Assembly (NCBI RefSeq): GCF_900095795.1
Contig: NZ_LT608328.1
Span: 434,001-498,000 of the forward strand
Source: Petrimonas mucosa
GTDB taxonomy: Bacteria; Bacteroidota; Bacteroidia; Bacteroidales; Dysgonomonadaceae
DNA: 64,000 bases
Direction: 5' to 3'
Part shown: positions 54,024-63,672 of the stretch, piece by piece
Position numbering within the stretch: the first letter of the stretch is position 1
Layout: each line of letters opens with the position of its first letter
Position numbers and translations under genes: made by a program
Notes under the pieces: model-generated
What the model was told of the DNA's origin: nothing
Seen by the model: only the letters and a program-made list of their open reading frames with translations
The model's database searches: none

Positions 54024-55745
54024 ATGGACAATTATGTTGTTTCAGCGCGGAAATACAGGCCGGTGACCTTCCGCTCGGTAGTGGGGCAGGAAGCATTGAC
54101 CACTACGTTAAAGAACGCCATAGCTGGGAACAAGCTTGCACATGCCTACCTCTTCTGTGGTCCGAGGGGTGTAGGCAAGACAACCTGTGCCCGCATTTTT
54201 GCCAAGACCATCAATTGCCTTGAACCTACACCGGAACATGAAGCCTGTAACCGATGCGAGTCGTGCGTAGCTTTTGACGAACAGCGCTCCTACAATATTC
54301 ACGAGCTGGATGCTGCATCCAACAACTCCGTCGACGACATTCGGACCCTGATCGATCAGGTGCGTATTCCACCACAGATCGGAAAATACAAGGTCTATAT
54401 CATCGATGAGGTGCATATGCTTTCCACACAGGCTTTCAACTCATTCCTGAAAACGTTGGAGGAGCCGCCGGCCCATGCCATTTTTATCCTTGCAACAACC
54501 GAAAAACATAAGATTATTCCTACCATTCTTTCACGCTGCCAGGTGTATGATTTCAACCGTATCGGTGTTGCCGATATCGTCGATCATCTGCAATACGTCG
54601 CGAAGGAAGAGGGTGTAACCGCCGAGCCCGAAGCATTGAATATCATTGCCCAGAAGGCGGATGGAGGAATGCGCGATGCCCTTTCGATTTTTGATCAGAC
54701 GGTGAGTTATACGGCTGGTAATGTGACCTATAAAGCCGTGATCGAAAACTTGAATGTGCTCGATTTTGAATACTATTTCAAACTTACCGATGCCATTCTG
54801 GCAGCTAACGTGGTTGATTGTCTGCTGATCCTGAACGATATCCTGAACCGGGGATTTGAAGGGCAGTACATCATCAACGGGTTGACTTCGCATTTCCGCG
54901 ATCTGCTGGTCTGCAAAGATCCTGCTACTGCAAAGCTGTTTGAAGTGGGAGCCTCCATCAGGGAGAGGTATATCGCTACCGCAAAGCAATGCAGTAATAC
55001 CTTCCTGTATCAGGCCATCGAGATGGCTAACGAATGTGACCTCAACTACCGCATAAGCAAAAACAAGCGTTTGCTGATTGAGTTGACGCTGATCAAACTG
55101 TGTCAGTTATCTGAAAATCCGGTCGACTCGAAAGGGGAAACCGAAAAAAAAAACGAACTTAAACCGATAACACCGTCTCAACCGGCACCACAACCGACGT
55201 CTCAATCCGCTCCCGAGCCGGTGTCGGAGAAAAGAGGGCGAAACGTGGCTCCAGAAGCCAGTCAGCGATCTGTTTCCCCTACGCTTGCAGGACTGGGAGT
55301 TTCGTTATCCTCCTTGACTGACGATAATGGAGAAAAACCGGCCGAGGAGAAGAGCATCCGGCAATCGGAGGCGAGAAAGAACAACCGGCTCTTCTCTGAA
55401 GCGGAGTTACAAAAAGCGTGGCACGATTTTGCAGATAATTTAATCGAGGAGAAGTTGTTGAAGAACACGATGATGCTTTATAAACCCAGGATGCTGGGGG
55501 ATACCGTGTTTGAGGTGGAGGTAAACACGGAAATCAATAAAAACTTTCTGGACGAATATGGCAATGTCATACTGGCCCATTTAAGGGAAAGCCTGCAGAA
55601 TGATGACATTACGATGACGGTGAGGGTTTCGGAAGCGATTGTCGTGAAGAAACCGTTGACCTCGAGAGAGATCTTTGATGAGCTGGTGCAGCGAAACCCT
55701 ACCCTTCAGAAACTATCCGATGAGTTTGATCTGGAACTGAGCTAA
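54024..55745 (+). CDS. dnaX: DNA polymerase III subunit gamma/tau
   Basis: ATPase of the clamp-loader complex that places the sliding clamp on DNA. AAA+ domain: residues 15-200. Walker A is GPRGVGKTT (46-54), the zinc-binding cysteines are C65, C75, C78 and C81, Walker B is IIDEVHML, and LSRCQVYDF is the SRC sensor motif. Helical collar: about 240-370. Residues 375-460 form a Pro/Glu-rich linker (SQPAPQPTSQSAPEP), followed by a Bacteroidetes-type tau tail. A run of A (about 55145-55153, encoding EKKN) could in principle allow programmed slippage, but no nearby stop context was confirmed. It is 14 nt from the M15 peptidase gene. Confidence 0.96.
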   Translation: MDNYVVSARKYRPVTFRSVVGQEALTTTLKNAIAGNKLAHAYLFCGPRGVGKTTCARIFAKTINCLEPTPEHEACNRCESCVAFDEQRSYNIHELDAASNNSVDDIRTLIDQVRIPPQIGKYKVYIIDEVHMLSTQAFNSFLKTLEEPPAHAIFILATTEKHKIIPTILSRCQVYDFNRIGVADIVDHLQYVAKEEGVTAEPEALNIIAQKADGGMRDALSIFDQTVSYTAGNVTYKAVIENLNVLDFEYYFKLTDAILAANVVDCLLILNDILNRGFEGQYIINGLTSHFRDLLVCKDPATAKLFEVGASIRERYIATAKQCSNTFLYQAIEMANECDLNYRISKNKRLLIELTLIKLCQLSENPVDSKGETEKKNELKPITPSQPAPQPTSQSAPEPVSEKRGRNVAPEASQRSVSPTLAGLGVSLSSLTDDNGEKPAEEKSIRQSEARKNNRLFSEAELQKAWHDFADNLIEEKLLKNTMMLYKPRMLGDTVFEVEVNTEINKNFLDEYGNVILAHLRESLQNDDITMTVRVSEAIVVKKPLTSREIFDELVQRNPTLQKLSDEFDLELS

Positions 55746-55759
55746 AACGATCTGCTGAC

Positions 55760-56440
55760 TTGAAAAGATTGAACAACATACTCCTCCTGTTTTCCTGTAT
55801 TGCACTCATGACCTGGTGGTTCCTCTCGTGCAAGAGGAACGTCCCGCCACGGGAGGATATATCGCCGCCACTCACCACTGGAACCGATACCGTTGCCGAC
55901 CCGGATACAATTGTTGTTGATTCGCGGCTCACGTTTCAAGAAGCGATAGCCGGCACGAAAGCCCCCGATGAGATTCTGGATCAATTGGTGCTGATTGATG
56001 TGGTCTACAGGTCTACAGACCTGAAGGTGCACCAGGGTCAGATTCTGACCAACAAAAAGATCGAGGAGGATATTCGTGAGATCTTCACCTTTATGCTGGA
56101 AAATAACTTTGTTGTTGAAAAAGCGATACCGGTTGTAGCGTACGACTGGAACGACAGCCTGTCGATGGCCGATAACAACAGTTACAGTTTTTGTTACCGC
56201 AATATCTCCTATTCCAAGCACGCAAAAGGATTGGCGATCGATATAAATCCTCGCCTCAACCCGCTCCGGTGGAAAAATGAAAACCGTCCCAATCAGCCGG
56301 TTGGGGCTGTGAGGGATACGACTGTCAACGGTACCTTATACCCCGGCCATGTTGTCGTTGAGGAGTTTAAAAGGCGGGGTTTCCGATGGGGCCACACTTT
56401 TTCAAAGTATTACGACGATCATCATTTCGAGAAGCAGTAA
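55760..56440 (+). CDS. M15-family D-Ala-D-Ala carboxypeptidase-like lipoprotein
   Basis: Probable zinc peptidase acting on peptidoglycan or related peptides in the periplasm. The lipobox is at Cys24 (WWFLSC). The peptidase M15 core holds the zinc ligands H154 and D161 in SKHAKGLAIDINP and the C-terminal H222 in YYDDHHFEK. GFRWGHTF is the usual companion segment. The first 60 residues after the anchor are a Pro/Thr/Asp-rich linker. The length of 226 aa fits the short VanY/PF13539-like subgroup. Likely co-transcribed with dnaX (14-nt gap); convergent with the alpha/beta hydrolase. Confidence 0.86.
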   Translation: MKRLNNILLLFSCIALMTWWFLSCKRNVPPREDISPPLTTGTDTVADPDTIVVDSRLTFQEAIAGTKAPDEILDQLVLIDVVYRSTDLKVHQGQILTNKKIEEDIREIFTFMLENNFVVEKAIPVVAYDWNDSLSMADNNSYSFCYRNISYSKHAKGLAIDINPRLNPLRWKNENRPNQPVGAVRDTTVNGTLYPGHVVVEEFKRRGFRWGHTFSKYYDDHHFEKQ

Positions 56441-56443
56441 AGC

Positions 56444-57202
56444 TTAGAGATATCGCGTTACCCACTCGCCAATCAATCCTCCCACATAACGGGCATCTTT
56501 TATGTTCTTAATCAGGTGATCGATGCCATCCAATGCGATGAAGCTTTTAGGATGCCTTGCCGCCATGAAGATCTCAGTAGCGTGGTCAATGCTCACCATT
56601 TCATCTTCGGGCGAGTGTAGGATGAGCAAGGGTTTTTGCAACTTGTTCAGCGACTTTTTGATGTTGTGGTTTGCCAGGTCATCCACAAACCCTTTACCTA
56701 TCTCCACCTCTCTTCCGGCTACATCTACCATTGCGCTGCCATTGAAGTTGATCTCATCCATCTTCTCTCTGAACAGCCGTTTGATGTGGTCTAGATTTGA
56801 GGGAGTCCCGATCAGGGATAACGCCTTGACCGAAGAAAGCTCTCTTCCCGCCACAACCGAAGCAGCACCTCCCAGGGAGTGTCCTACAAGGAGTTTGGGC
56901 GCTTCGTAATACTCTGACAGAAAGTCGGCGGCACTCAACAGGTCATCGATATTCGATGTGAAGCTGGTTTGAGCAAAGTTGCCCTGACTCTCTCCCAATC
57001 CGGTGAAATCAAAGCGAAGTACAGCGATCCTCTTTTCACTAAGTGCTTCGGAGATATACTTGACGTTGATCAGATTCTTATTGCATGTAAAACAGTGCGA
57101 AAAAATGGCAAATGCCTTTGGAGAATTGTTTTCAGGGAGCTCAACGGCACCGGAAAGCAGCAATCCCCTCGAATTCTTGAACGTTACTTTTTCTCTTTTC
57201 AT
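56444..57202 (-). CDS. Alpha/beta hydrolase (serine aminopeptidase-like)
   Basis: Cytoplasmic serine hydrolase of 252 aa, no signal peptide. The nucleophile elbow is VGHSLGGAASV. The oxyanion-side segment is FSHCFTCNKN near residue 35, with FDFTGLGESQGNF after it. The acid and His are in LILHSPEDEMVSIDHA and LDGIDHLIK. Substrate is not predictable. It starts 33 nt after the LacI-type regulator gene, so it may be expressed from the regulator's promoter. Confidence 0.9.
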   Translation of the reverse strand: MKREKVTFKNSRGLLLSGAVELPENNSPKAFAIFSHCFTCNKNLINVKYISEALSEKRIAVLRFDFTGLGESQGNFAQTSFTSNIDDLLSAADFLSEYYEAPKLLVGHSLGGAASVVAGRELSSVKALSLIGTPSNLDHIKRLFREKMDEINFNGSAMVDVAGREVEIGKGFVDDLANHNIKKSLNKLQKPLLILHSPEDEMVSIDHATEIFMAARHPKSFIALDGIDHLIKNIKDARYVGGLIGEWVTRYL

Positions 57203-57235
57203 CGCTACATTAACGTCAGAAGAAGAGAAATGTTT

Positions 57236-58309
57236 CTAGATCTTTTTCAAAAAATTGAATTCGAGTTGCAGGTCGATGGTCTCTTTTGTGACTATATTCA
57301 ACGGCATGTAGTTTTCTACCTTTGGCCTTGCCTGCAAAATCAAAAACTCCAGCAATGTCTTCATGGCTATATATCCCTGATAGTCAGGGTTCTGGTCGAT
57401 CAGGAAGCTGATGCGGCCATTTTTCAGTGCAGCAATATTGGGTTTTGTCAAATCCACCCCAACCAGTTTTATATCGTTTATGTTGTTCTGTTCCAGAAAA
57501 TTTGCAACAACATTTCCCCTGGAATTCAGCACGATCACACCTTTTACATTTGGATGTGCCGTAAAGAACTCCCTCATCATCTCCTCATTCCGGTGAGCTT
57601 CGTAGACCGAAAATTGAATATGGTGTATCCTGTTGCCGAAGTTTGTCTCGGTCAGATAATCGTAAGCTCCCTTTCGCCGGAGAATGCTTGTATTTGCACT
57701 CTGGTCTCCGATACGGATAGCCTGGAGTATCGCAATATCGCTGGTTTCAGGAATCAGCGATTTCAGCAGTTTACACATCAGATAGCCACAAATGTAGTGG
57801 TTAGCCGAGAAAAAGGCCAAAGGCGATGTCCCCTCCACCATCGAGTCGACAAATGTAAAGGGGATTCCTTTATCCGACAATTTCTTGGCCAGGTCGATGG
57901 TCTCATCTTTAAATGTGGGACCAATGATAACTGCATCTGGCTCCATGATCAGGATTTGCGTGAAGACGTTCTGACAGGAGTAGATGTTGTACTGGTCGTA
58001 GGTGAGGTAAGTGGTTTTGATATGTATGCTTTCGTGCTGGTCTATCGCTTCCTGGATCCCGTTATGAATGGCTTCCCAATATTCACCGTGGGAGGCATGG
58101 GGTGTGGAGATCACAATCTCATATGTTTTTTTTAGCGAGAGTCCCGATAAGTGGATATTGGGTTTGTAACCCACCTGGTTCAACACCTTCTCCACAGCAG
58201 CCCTTGCTTTTTCAGATACATTCCCCCGGTTGTGGAGAATCCTGTCCACCGTTCCCGAGGAAACCCCGGCTTGGGCAGCTATATCCTTGATCCTGATACG
58301 TTTTTTCAT
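57236..58309 (-). CDS. LacI-family transcriptional regulator
   Basis: DNA-binding regulator of 357 aa. HTH at residues 6-27 (RIKDIAAQAGVSSGTVDRIL), then the hinge helix (GYKPNIHLSGLSLKK) that contacts the central CG of LacI operators. The sugar-binding periplasmic-protein-like domain covers about 62-340 (YEIVISTPHASHGEYWEAIHNGI, PDAVIIGPTFKD, GIPFTFVDS, KGVIVLNSRGNVVANF, VGVDLTKPNIAALKNGRISFLIDQNPDYQGYIA). Asp replaces the common Ser in TVDRIL. It is divergent from susC-4 and most likely controls it. Its own promoter carries a palindrome, suggesting autoregulation. Confidence 0.94.
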   Translation of the reverse strand: MKKRIRIKDIAAQAGVSSGTVDRILHNRGNVSEKARAAVEKVLNQVGYKPNIHLSGLSLKKTYEIVISTPHASHGEYWEAIHNGIQEAIDQHESIHIKTTYLTYDQYNIYSCQNVFTQILIMEPDAVIIGPTFKDETIDLAKKLSDKGIPFTFVDSMVEGTSPLAFFSANHYICGYLMCKLLKSLIPETSDIAILQAIRIGDQSANTSILRRKGAYDYLTETNFGNRIHHIQFSVYEAHRNEEMMREFFTAHPNVKGVIVLNSRGNVVANFLEQNNINDIKLVGVDLTKPNIAALKNGRISFLIDQNPDYQGYIAMKTLLEFLILQARPKVENYMPLNIVTKETIDLQLEFNFLKKI

Positions 58310-58337
58310 TTAGTGCGATGCTTTTCGATTTTAAAAA

Positions 58338-58377
58338 CAAAGATAGTTGGTTAATTTATTATTGTGTAAACACACAA
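58338..58377 (-). promoter_or_regulatory. Regulator promoter with overlapping palindrome
   Basis: On the minus strand TATCTTTG (58345-58338) fits the -7 consensus. The palindrome TTGTGTAAACACACAA (58362-58377; 6-bp arms TTGTGT/ACACAA) covers the -33 region and would let the LacI-type protein repress its own gene. Confidence 0.5.
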
Positions 58378-58673
58378 ACATAAAAAGTGTTTATGTATTA
58401 AACATATTTAATACATACAGCCCCTCTCTCCACCTCGTTTTTTACATAGTTTAGACCTTGACTTTTGTGTGAAAATTTTAATATATGCAAAAAAAGATGA
58501 TTGCCCGGATACATGACTTCTCTTGAGCTATAGTTGGCGGTGATCTATTAAATGGCTTAAAATAAATTATATACACTATCAATAGTGGTCGTGTTCTGAT
58601 GCTGAGGCCAGCTCTTGCTATTTAGAATGGTTTTTTTAACTATGTCGATTAACTATTTTTTGCATATATGCTG

Positions 58674-58717
58674 CTTGCTGATCGATTGCTTTGTTTTACT
58701 TTTGTTGACGTCGACAA
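58674..58717 (+). promoter_or_regulatory. susC-4 promoter with LacI-type operator over the transcription start
   Basis: CTTG (58674-58677), exactly 19 nt, then TACTTTTG (58697-58704) fits the Bacteroidetes promoter with one mismatch in the -33. TTGTTGACGTCGACAA (58702-58717) is a 16-bp palindrome with a central CG and one mismatched pair, overlapping the -7 and the predicted start. This is a textbook repressor position for the divergent LacI-family gene. Confidence 0.65.
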
Positions 58718-58971
58718 TGTTAATATATATTTAATTTAACAAGGTGCGCAGCCTAAACTATTTTTTTTAATTATTAAGCTCCTCGTTGGATTTGTTGTAC
58801 AGTGCGGGTTGTTTTGTTTACTTGCTATTACTAACACCACTTGAGATACTTAATTGCAAAACGTACTGTAATTCCAAAGAGTAGCACTCAATTTTTCAAA
58901 TTGAAGATGAGCTGATCAACTGCTTGTCAGCTAGAGTGAATCCAGGTCAAATTTTTAAAAACTAAACAGGA

Positions 58972-61900
58972 ATGAAAAGAAACAATTTATTCAAATGGAT
59001 GATTGCACTGATGTGGGTGTTTTCATTGAGTGTTTTTTCACAGACCGTTACTGTGAAGGGTGTTGTGAAGGATACAAAAGGAGAGCCGCTTGTCGGCGTA
59101 ACAGCCATTGTGCAGGGCACCTCTGTCGGAACTGTCTCGGATGCGAACGGGAATTTCACGCTTGCAAATATTCCATCCGACTCAAAAATTGAGTTATCTT
59201 ACGTAGGGATGGTGACTCAACTTGTTGATGTAAATGGAAGAACGAATATTGAAGTAATTCTCAGTGAGGATACAGAACTGCTCGACGAGGTGATCGTCGT
59301 CGGTTACGGAACCATGCGGAAGAGGGATCTTACCGGCTCAGTCTCCTCGGTAAAGGCTGAAGATATTATGCGTTCACCGGTTACCTCTCTGGATCAGGCT
59401 CTTCAGGGTAAGGCGGCGGGTGTTCAGGTAACACAAGCCTCATCTGCTCCAGGAGGACGGGTCTCAATCCGGGTGCGTGGAGGTAATTCGCTGAGTAGCA
59501 GTAACGAACCTCTTTATGTTGTTGACGGATTCCCGATCTCTGCAGGGACTTCTGCCGGTGGAAGAGGTATCGGACAAAATCCGTTGGCTACTTTAAATAC
59601 CGCCGATATTGAATCCATGGAGATATTGAAGGATGCTTCGGCTACAGCTATCTACGGTGCCCGTGGGGCAAACGGTGTTGTCCTCATCACGACTAAAAGG
59701 GGGAATACCGGGAAACCCAAAGTGACGCTGGATGCCTATTATGGTGTGCAGAGTCTCTCCAAGAAACTGGATATGATGAACGCCAGGGAGTATGCCACAT
59801 TGGTCAACGAAGCAAGAGCCAACGACTCCCAGTCGCCCGTTTTCCCCAATCCCGACAACCTCTATTACTTCCCTGATGTCAACTCGTTGGGAAAGGGAGT
59901 CGATTACCAGGACGAGGTTTTTGTGGATGCCCCTATCTCGAACTACAACATCGGAATCAACGGTGGAACAGATGTTATTAAATACTCCATTGGTGGAGGG
60001 TATTTTGGACAGGACGGTATCATCAAGAACAGCGATTTCAACCGGGCATCGTTCAGATCAAATCTCGATATAAAGATTCTGCCCAACCTGAGTGTTGCCA
60101 CCAACATATCTGCAAGTCACAGCTGGGCAAAGGGAACCACCTCCGAAGGGGATGGAGGTAGCAGTGGAGCCATTGTATGGGCAACCGTCCTGATGCCTCC
60201 CACCGTTCCAATATATGATGAAGAGGGAAATTATACCATGACTAACCCTACTCCCGGAGGAACACCTACAAATAACCCCGTGGCAATAGCCAACCACTAT
60301 TCCGACCTGCAGGATATCGACCGTTTTCTGGGTTCGGTAGATGCCAATTGGGAACTGATAAAGAACCTCACACTCAAGGTTACTTTCGGTACAGATATGT
60401 CCACCTCCAACAGGGCCTATTATTGGCCGAAAGAGACCTATATAGGATTCAGCAGGAATGGTGACGCCCGCCAGGCAAACCGTAGAGATGTCTCCTATCT
60501 GAATGAGAATACGCTCAATTACTCCAATGTATTCGGCGATCACTCCATCAACGGTCTGGTGGGGTACACCTGGCAGATTTTCAATTCCAGAAATTTTTCT
60601 GCCGGATCAAGCAACTACTCCACCGATCTCTATCTGGCTGACAATCTCGGTGCGGGAACCACTTATGCGGCGCCAGGCTCCTCCCAGTCACAAAGTCAGT
60701 TGGCCTCCTATCTGGGTAGGTTGAACTATATCTACAAGGACAGGTATCTTTTCACCTTTACTGCCCGTGCAGACGGAAGTTCGAAATTCGGAAGCAACAA
60801 CAAATGGGCCTTTTTCCCTTCCACAGCAATTGCCTGGAGAGTCTCTGAAGAGGGTTTCATGAATGAGATTGACTGGTTGGCCAACCTGAAGTTGAGGGCC
60901 AGTTACGGAAAGACCGGTAACCAGAATATCGGGAGCTACCAGTCGTTAGCCATGTTGGGCACGATGAACTATCCAATCGGAAACGATCTCTCGTCGGGTG
61001 TTGGCCCCAATAATATGCCAAATCCCGATCTGAAATGGGAGACAACGGCTACAACCGACCTGGGATTGGATCTGGGACTCTTTAATAACCGGTTGACTGT
61101 AGTTGCCGATTACTATTACAAGAAGACAACCGACCTACTGTGGGGAATCAGCATCCCCTCATCGAGCGGATTCACGTCGATTTTCAAGAATATCGGAAGT
61201 CTCGAGAATAAAGGTCTGGAGATAGCTGTAGGGGGAGATATCTTTACCGGCGAGTTCAAGTGGAACACCCAGATGAACTGGTCGAGAAACCGGAATAAGG
61301 TATTGGAGATCCCGGGATATTCTCCCTCAGTCCAGGGGCAGATCTCCGGACACTTGAAGGTGGGTGGCAGCTGGCTTGAACCGGGACTTCCCGTAGGGGT
61401 CTGGAACCTGCTCAAGTATGACGGCGTTTTCCAGGATGAGACACAACTTGCAGCCGGACCACGCTCAACGGCTACCGATAGGTTGGGAGATGCCCGGTTT
61501 GTAGACAAGAGCGGAGATGGGAAGATTGTATTTTCCGACGACCGTATGATCGTAGGAGATCCTAACCCCGACTTTATCTACGGATGGACCAATAACTTCT
61601 CTTACAAGGGTTTTGATCTCTCTATCTACATTCAGGGGACAGAAGGAAATGACGTTCTTAACGTTCAACGTGCCGAAACAAACGTGTCGGGTCCCTGGGG
61701 AAACCAGAGAAGAGAGATCCTGAACAGATGGACTCCGACCAATACAAATACCAATGTACCGAGGGCACGCGTGACCGTCGATCCCCTGTTGCTGCAGTCT
61801 GACTGGTTGATTGAGGATGGCAGCTATATGCGTTTCAAGACGATAAGCCTGGGCTACACACTCCGGAAGATCAGTTTCATGAGTTCGCTTCGTCTGTATG

Positions 61901-62052
61901 TCACCGGCCAGAATCTCATTACCATTACCGATTATTCGGGCTTTGATCCGGAGGTCAACTCTCCAGGGAATAGCAATTTGCAGATAGGTGTCGACTACAA
62001 TGCATATCCGGCATCAAAAGCTGTTTTATTTGGTTTTAATGCAACGTTTTAA
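58972..62052 (+). CDS. SusC/RagA-type TonB-dependent receptor
   Basis: Complete SusC receptor of 1,026 aa. Signal peptide: 1-24 (MIALMWVFSLSVFSQ). Carboxypeptidase-regulatory-like domain: 26-98 (VKGVVKDTKGEPLVGVTAIVQG). TonB-box-like segment: LLDEVIVVGYGTMRKRDLTGSVSS (about 103-126). The plug carries LKDASATAIYGARGANGVVLITT. The barrel ends ASKAVLFGFNATF with a terminal Phe. No STN domain, so no sigma/anti-sigma signalling is expected. It heads an operon with susD and a GH2 gene under the divergent LacI-type regulator. Confidence 0.96.
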   Translation: MKRNNLFKWMIALMWVFSLSVFSQTVTVKGVVKDTKGEPLVGVTAIVQGTSVGTVSDANGNFTLANIPSDSKIELSYVGMVTQLVDVNGRTNIEVILSEDTELLDEVIVVGYGTMRKRDLTGSVSSVKAEDIMRSPVTSLDQALQGKAAGVQVTQASSAPGGRVSIRVRGGNSLSSSNEPLYVVDGFPISAGTSAGGRGIGQNPLATLNTADIESMEILKDASATAIYGARGANGVVLITTKRGNTGKPKVTLDAYYGVQSLSKKLDMMNAREYATLVNEARANDSQSPVFPNPDNLYYFPDVNSLGKGVDYQDEVFVDAPISNYNIGINGGTDVIKYSIGGGYFGQDGIIKNSDFNRASFRSNLDIKILPNLSVATNISASHSWAKGTTSEGDGGSSGAIVWATVLMPPTVPIYDEEGNYTMTNPTPGGTPTNNPVAIANHYSDLQDIDRFLGSVDANWELIKNLTLKVTFGTDMSTSNRAYYWPKETYIGFSRNGDARQANRRDVSYLNENTLNYSNVFGDHSINGLVGYTWQIFNSRNFSAGSSNYSTDLYLADNLGAGTTYAAPGSSQSQSQLASYLGRLNYIYKDRYLFTFTARADGSSKFGSNNKWAFFPSTAIAWRVSEEGFMNEIDWLANLKLRASYGKTGNQNIGSYQSLAMLGTMNYPIGNDLSSGVGPNNMPNPDLKWETTATTDLGLDLGLFNNRLTVVADYYYKKTTDLLWGISIPSSSGFTSIFKNIGSLENKGLEIAVGGDIFTGEFKWNTQMNWSRNRNKVLEIPGYSPSVQGQISGHLKVGGSWLEPGLPVGVWNLLKYDGVFQDETQLAAGPRSTATDRLGDARFVDKSGDGKIVFSDDRMIVGDPNPDFIYGWTNNFSYKGFDLSIYIQGTEGNDVLNVQRAETNVSGPWGNQRREILNRWTPTNTNTNVPRARVTVDPLLLQSDWLIEDGSYMRFKTISLGYTLRKISFMSSLRLYVTGQNLITITDYSGFDPEVNSPGNSNLQIGVDYNAYPASKAVLFGFNATF

Positions 62053-62069
62053 TATGAACCCCTAAAAAT

Positions 62070-63557
62070 ATGATAGCTATGAAATATATATATAAAGTTC
62101 TTCTCTTCTTTGTGGCAATTACGCTGCTAAATGGGTGTCACGACAGTTTCCTGGAAGAAAAAGTATTCAGCAATATCACCCCCCTCAATTTCTATAAAAC
62201 CGAACAGGATGCAAAAGCTGCCTTGACGTCGGTCTATAATACAATGCGGAGTGCTAATGCCTGGCAACGGCAGATCGTTCTTGCCGGAGAGTATCCGAGC
62301 GAAGCTTCATGGCCAAATTTCTCCGGCGAGGCATGGCGTACCGAGATGGATCAGTTCACCTGGTCGGCCAGTTCCGGTCCGTTCTATCAGATATGGTCTC
62401 AGCTCTATGTAATGGTGAACCGGGCCAATACCGTATTGATGTACGTGGACAACATCAACTTCACCACGCCGGGCATGAAGGAGCAGATTATAGGTGAGAC
62501 CCGTTTTTTAAGGGGGCTTGCCTATCTCTATCTGGTGAGATTCTTTGAGAATGTTCCTCTCAAGACTGAAGAGAACATGAATGAACTGGAGCCAACCAAT
62601 GAAGGCACTGCCGATGCCGTATGGGAGCTGATCTTCTCCGATTTCGAGTATGCAAAGAATAATCTTAAACCCAAATATACCGGAGCGGATGTGGGTAGAG
62701 CCACCTCTGGAGCGGCGCAGACCATGCTGACCAAGGCATATTTATCCTACGCCGGCAGACCCTGGTTCAAGAGTGAGTATTGGAGCAAGGCAGCCCAGGA
62801 GGCTAAATCTGTAATAGACAATACCTCCTACGGATACGATCTGGAACAGGATTATTCAAGCGTGTTCGCATTGAGCAATGAACATGGACCGGAATATATC
62901 TTCAGTGTGGAATATCTGAGCAATAAAGCTGTGGGATGGGATTTCCAAACCTTTACCGGGATCAGAAACGGAGATCAGCAACGGCTGGGAGGATGGTCCT
63001 CCTTGTGTGTCGAGGAGGAGTTTTTTGAAACAATGGATGTGAGTGACAAGAGACGGGAAAAGACCTTTGTTCTCTCTTACCAGGGTTACAGCAATCCGGA
63101 AATTACCTACACCTATCCGGGCAACATCTCCCTGCCACACTACAACAAATACCAGGACAGGGATGATGTAGGATCGGGCACAGGCGACTATGGCCAGAAC
63201 TTCTACATCACCAGGTTCTCTGATCTGCTGCTGATGCATTCCGAAGCGGAAAATGAGGTCAATGGTCCTACCGCAACAGCCGTATCGGGAATCAATAGAG
63301 TGAGGGAGAGGGCCGGTCTGGCTCCCCTGGTCCCTTCGAACTTCACCAAGGAGTCGCTCAGAGAGGCAATTTATCAGGAGAGACTTTGGGAGTTGTGTGC
63401 AGAGGGACACGCCTGGTTTGATATGAAACGGATGAACCTGATGAAGCAGAGAATAACGAAATATAGTGTGGAAGATAAACATTATGTATTCCCGATTCCT
63501 CAGAATGAATTGGATGCAAATCCGAATCTCAAACAGAATAGTGAGTACGGCAATTAA
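62070..63557 (+). CDS. SusD/RagB-family glycan-binding lipoprotein
   Basis: SusD partner of the preceding SusC, 495 aa, 17 nt downstream. The lipobox is at about Cys23 (AITLLNGC), then HDSFLEEKVFSNITPLNFYKTEQDA, a common SusD opening. Helical core: TRFLRGLAYLYLVRFFENVPL and AQTMLTKAYLSYAGRPW. C-terminal signature: RFSDLLLMHSEAENEVNG, INRVRERAGLAPL, WELCAEGHAWFDMKRMNLMKQ and YVFPIPQNELDANPNL. The second in-frame Met at 62079 (MKYIYKVLLFF) is an equally good start. Confidence 0.95.
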   Translation: MIAMKYIYKVLLFFVAITLLNGCHDSFLEEKVFSNITPLNFYKTEQDAKAALTSVYNTMRSANAWQRQIVLAGEYPSEASWPNFSGEAWRTEMDQFTWSASSGPFYQIWSQLYVMVNRANTVLMYVDNINFTTPGMKEQIIGETRFLRGLAYLYLVRFFENVPLKTEENMNELEPTNEGTADAVWELIFSDFEYAKNNLKPKYTGADVGRATSGAAQTMLTKAYLSYAGRPWFKSEYWSKAAQEAKSVIDNTSYGYDLEQDYSSVFALSNEHGPEYIFSVEYLSNKAVGWDFQTFTGIRNGDQQRLGGWSSLCVEEEFFETMDVSDKRREKTFVLSYQGYSNPEITYTYPGNISLPHYNKYQDRDDVGSGTGDYGQNFYITRFSDLLLMHSEAENEVNGPTATAVSGINRVRERAGLAPLVPSNFTKESLREAIYQERLWELCAEGHAWFDMKRMNLMKQRITKYSVEDKHYVFPIPQNELDANPNLKQNSEYGN

Positions 63558-63672
63558 TAGTAGATAATCATGCAGCATCATATCCGGCAGCAAATTCAAA
63601 CCGGATATGATGCTCTTCTATTTCTGCTCCGGTTGAGATGGGGCCCTGACTCTTTAACACAAACATCAATAA

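Larger units (their letters stand above)
58310..58971. other. Divergent regulatory region between the LacI-type gene and susC-4
   Basis: A 662-base AT-rich region without a gene. It holds the regulator's -7 element and a palindrome (58338-58377) and the susC-4 promoter with an overlapping palindrome (58674-58717). The remaining ~250 bases up to susC form a long untranslated leader in which I see no known RNA element. Confidence 0.65.

Noticed and set aside
56969-58135. Plus-strand frame of 388 codons opposite the LacI-type regulator and hydrolase
   Set aside because: It covers the ends of two well-supported minus-strand genes and has no recognisable domain.
58741-58760. GCAGCCTAAACTA upstream of susC-4 as a possible fourth copy of the 11-bp box
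   Set aside because: Only GCCTA is shared with GCCTATGAAAA, and the distance to susC (over 210 nt) does not match the other three.
62856-63599. Minus-strand frame of 247 codons opposite susD-4
   Set aside because: It is opposite a clear SusD C-terminus and lacks protein features.
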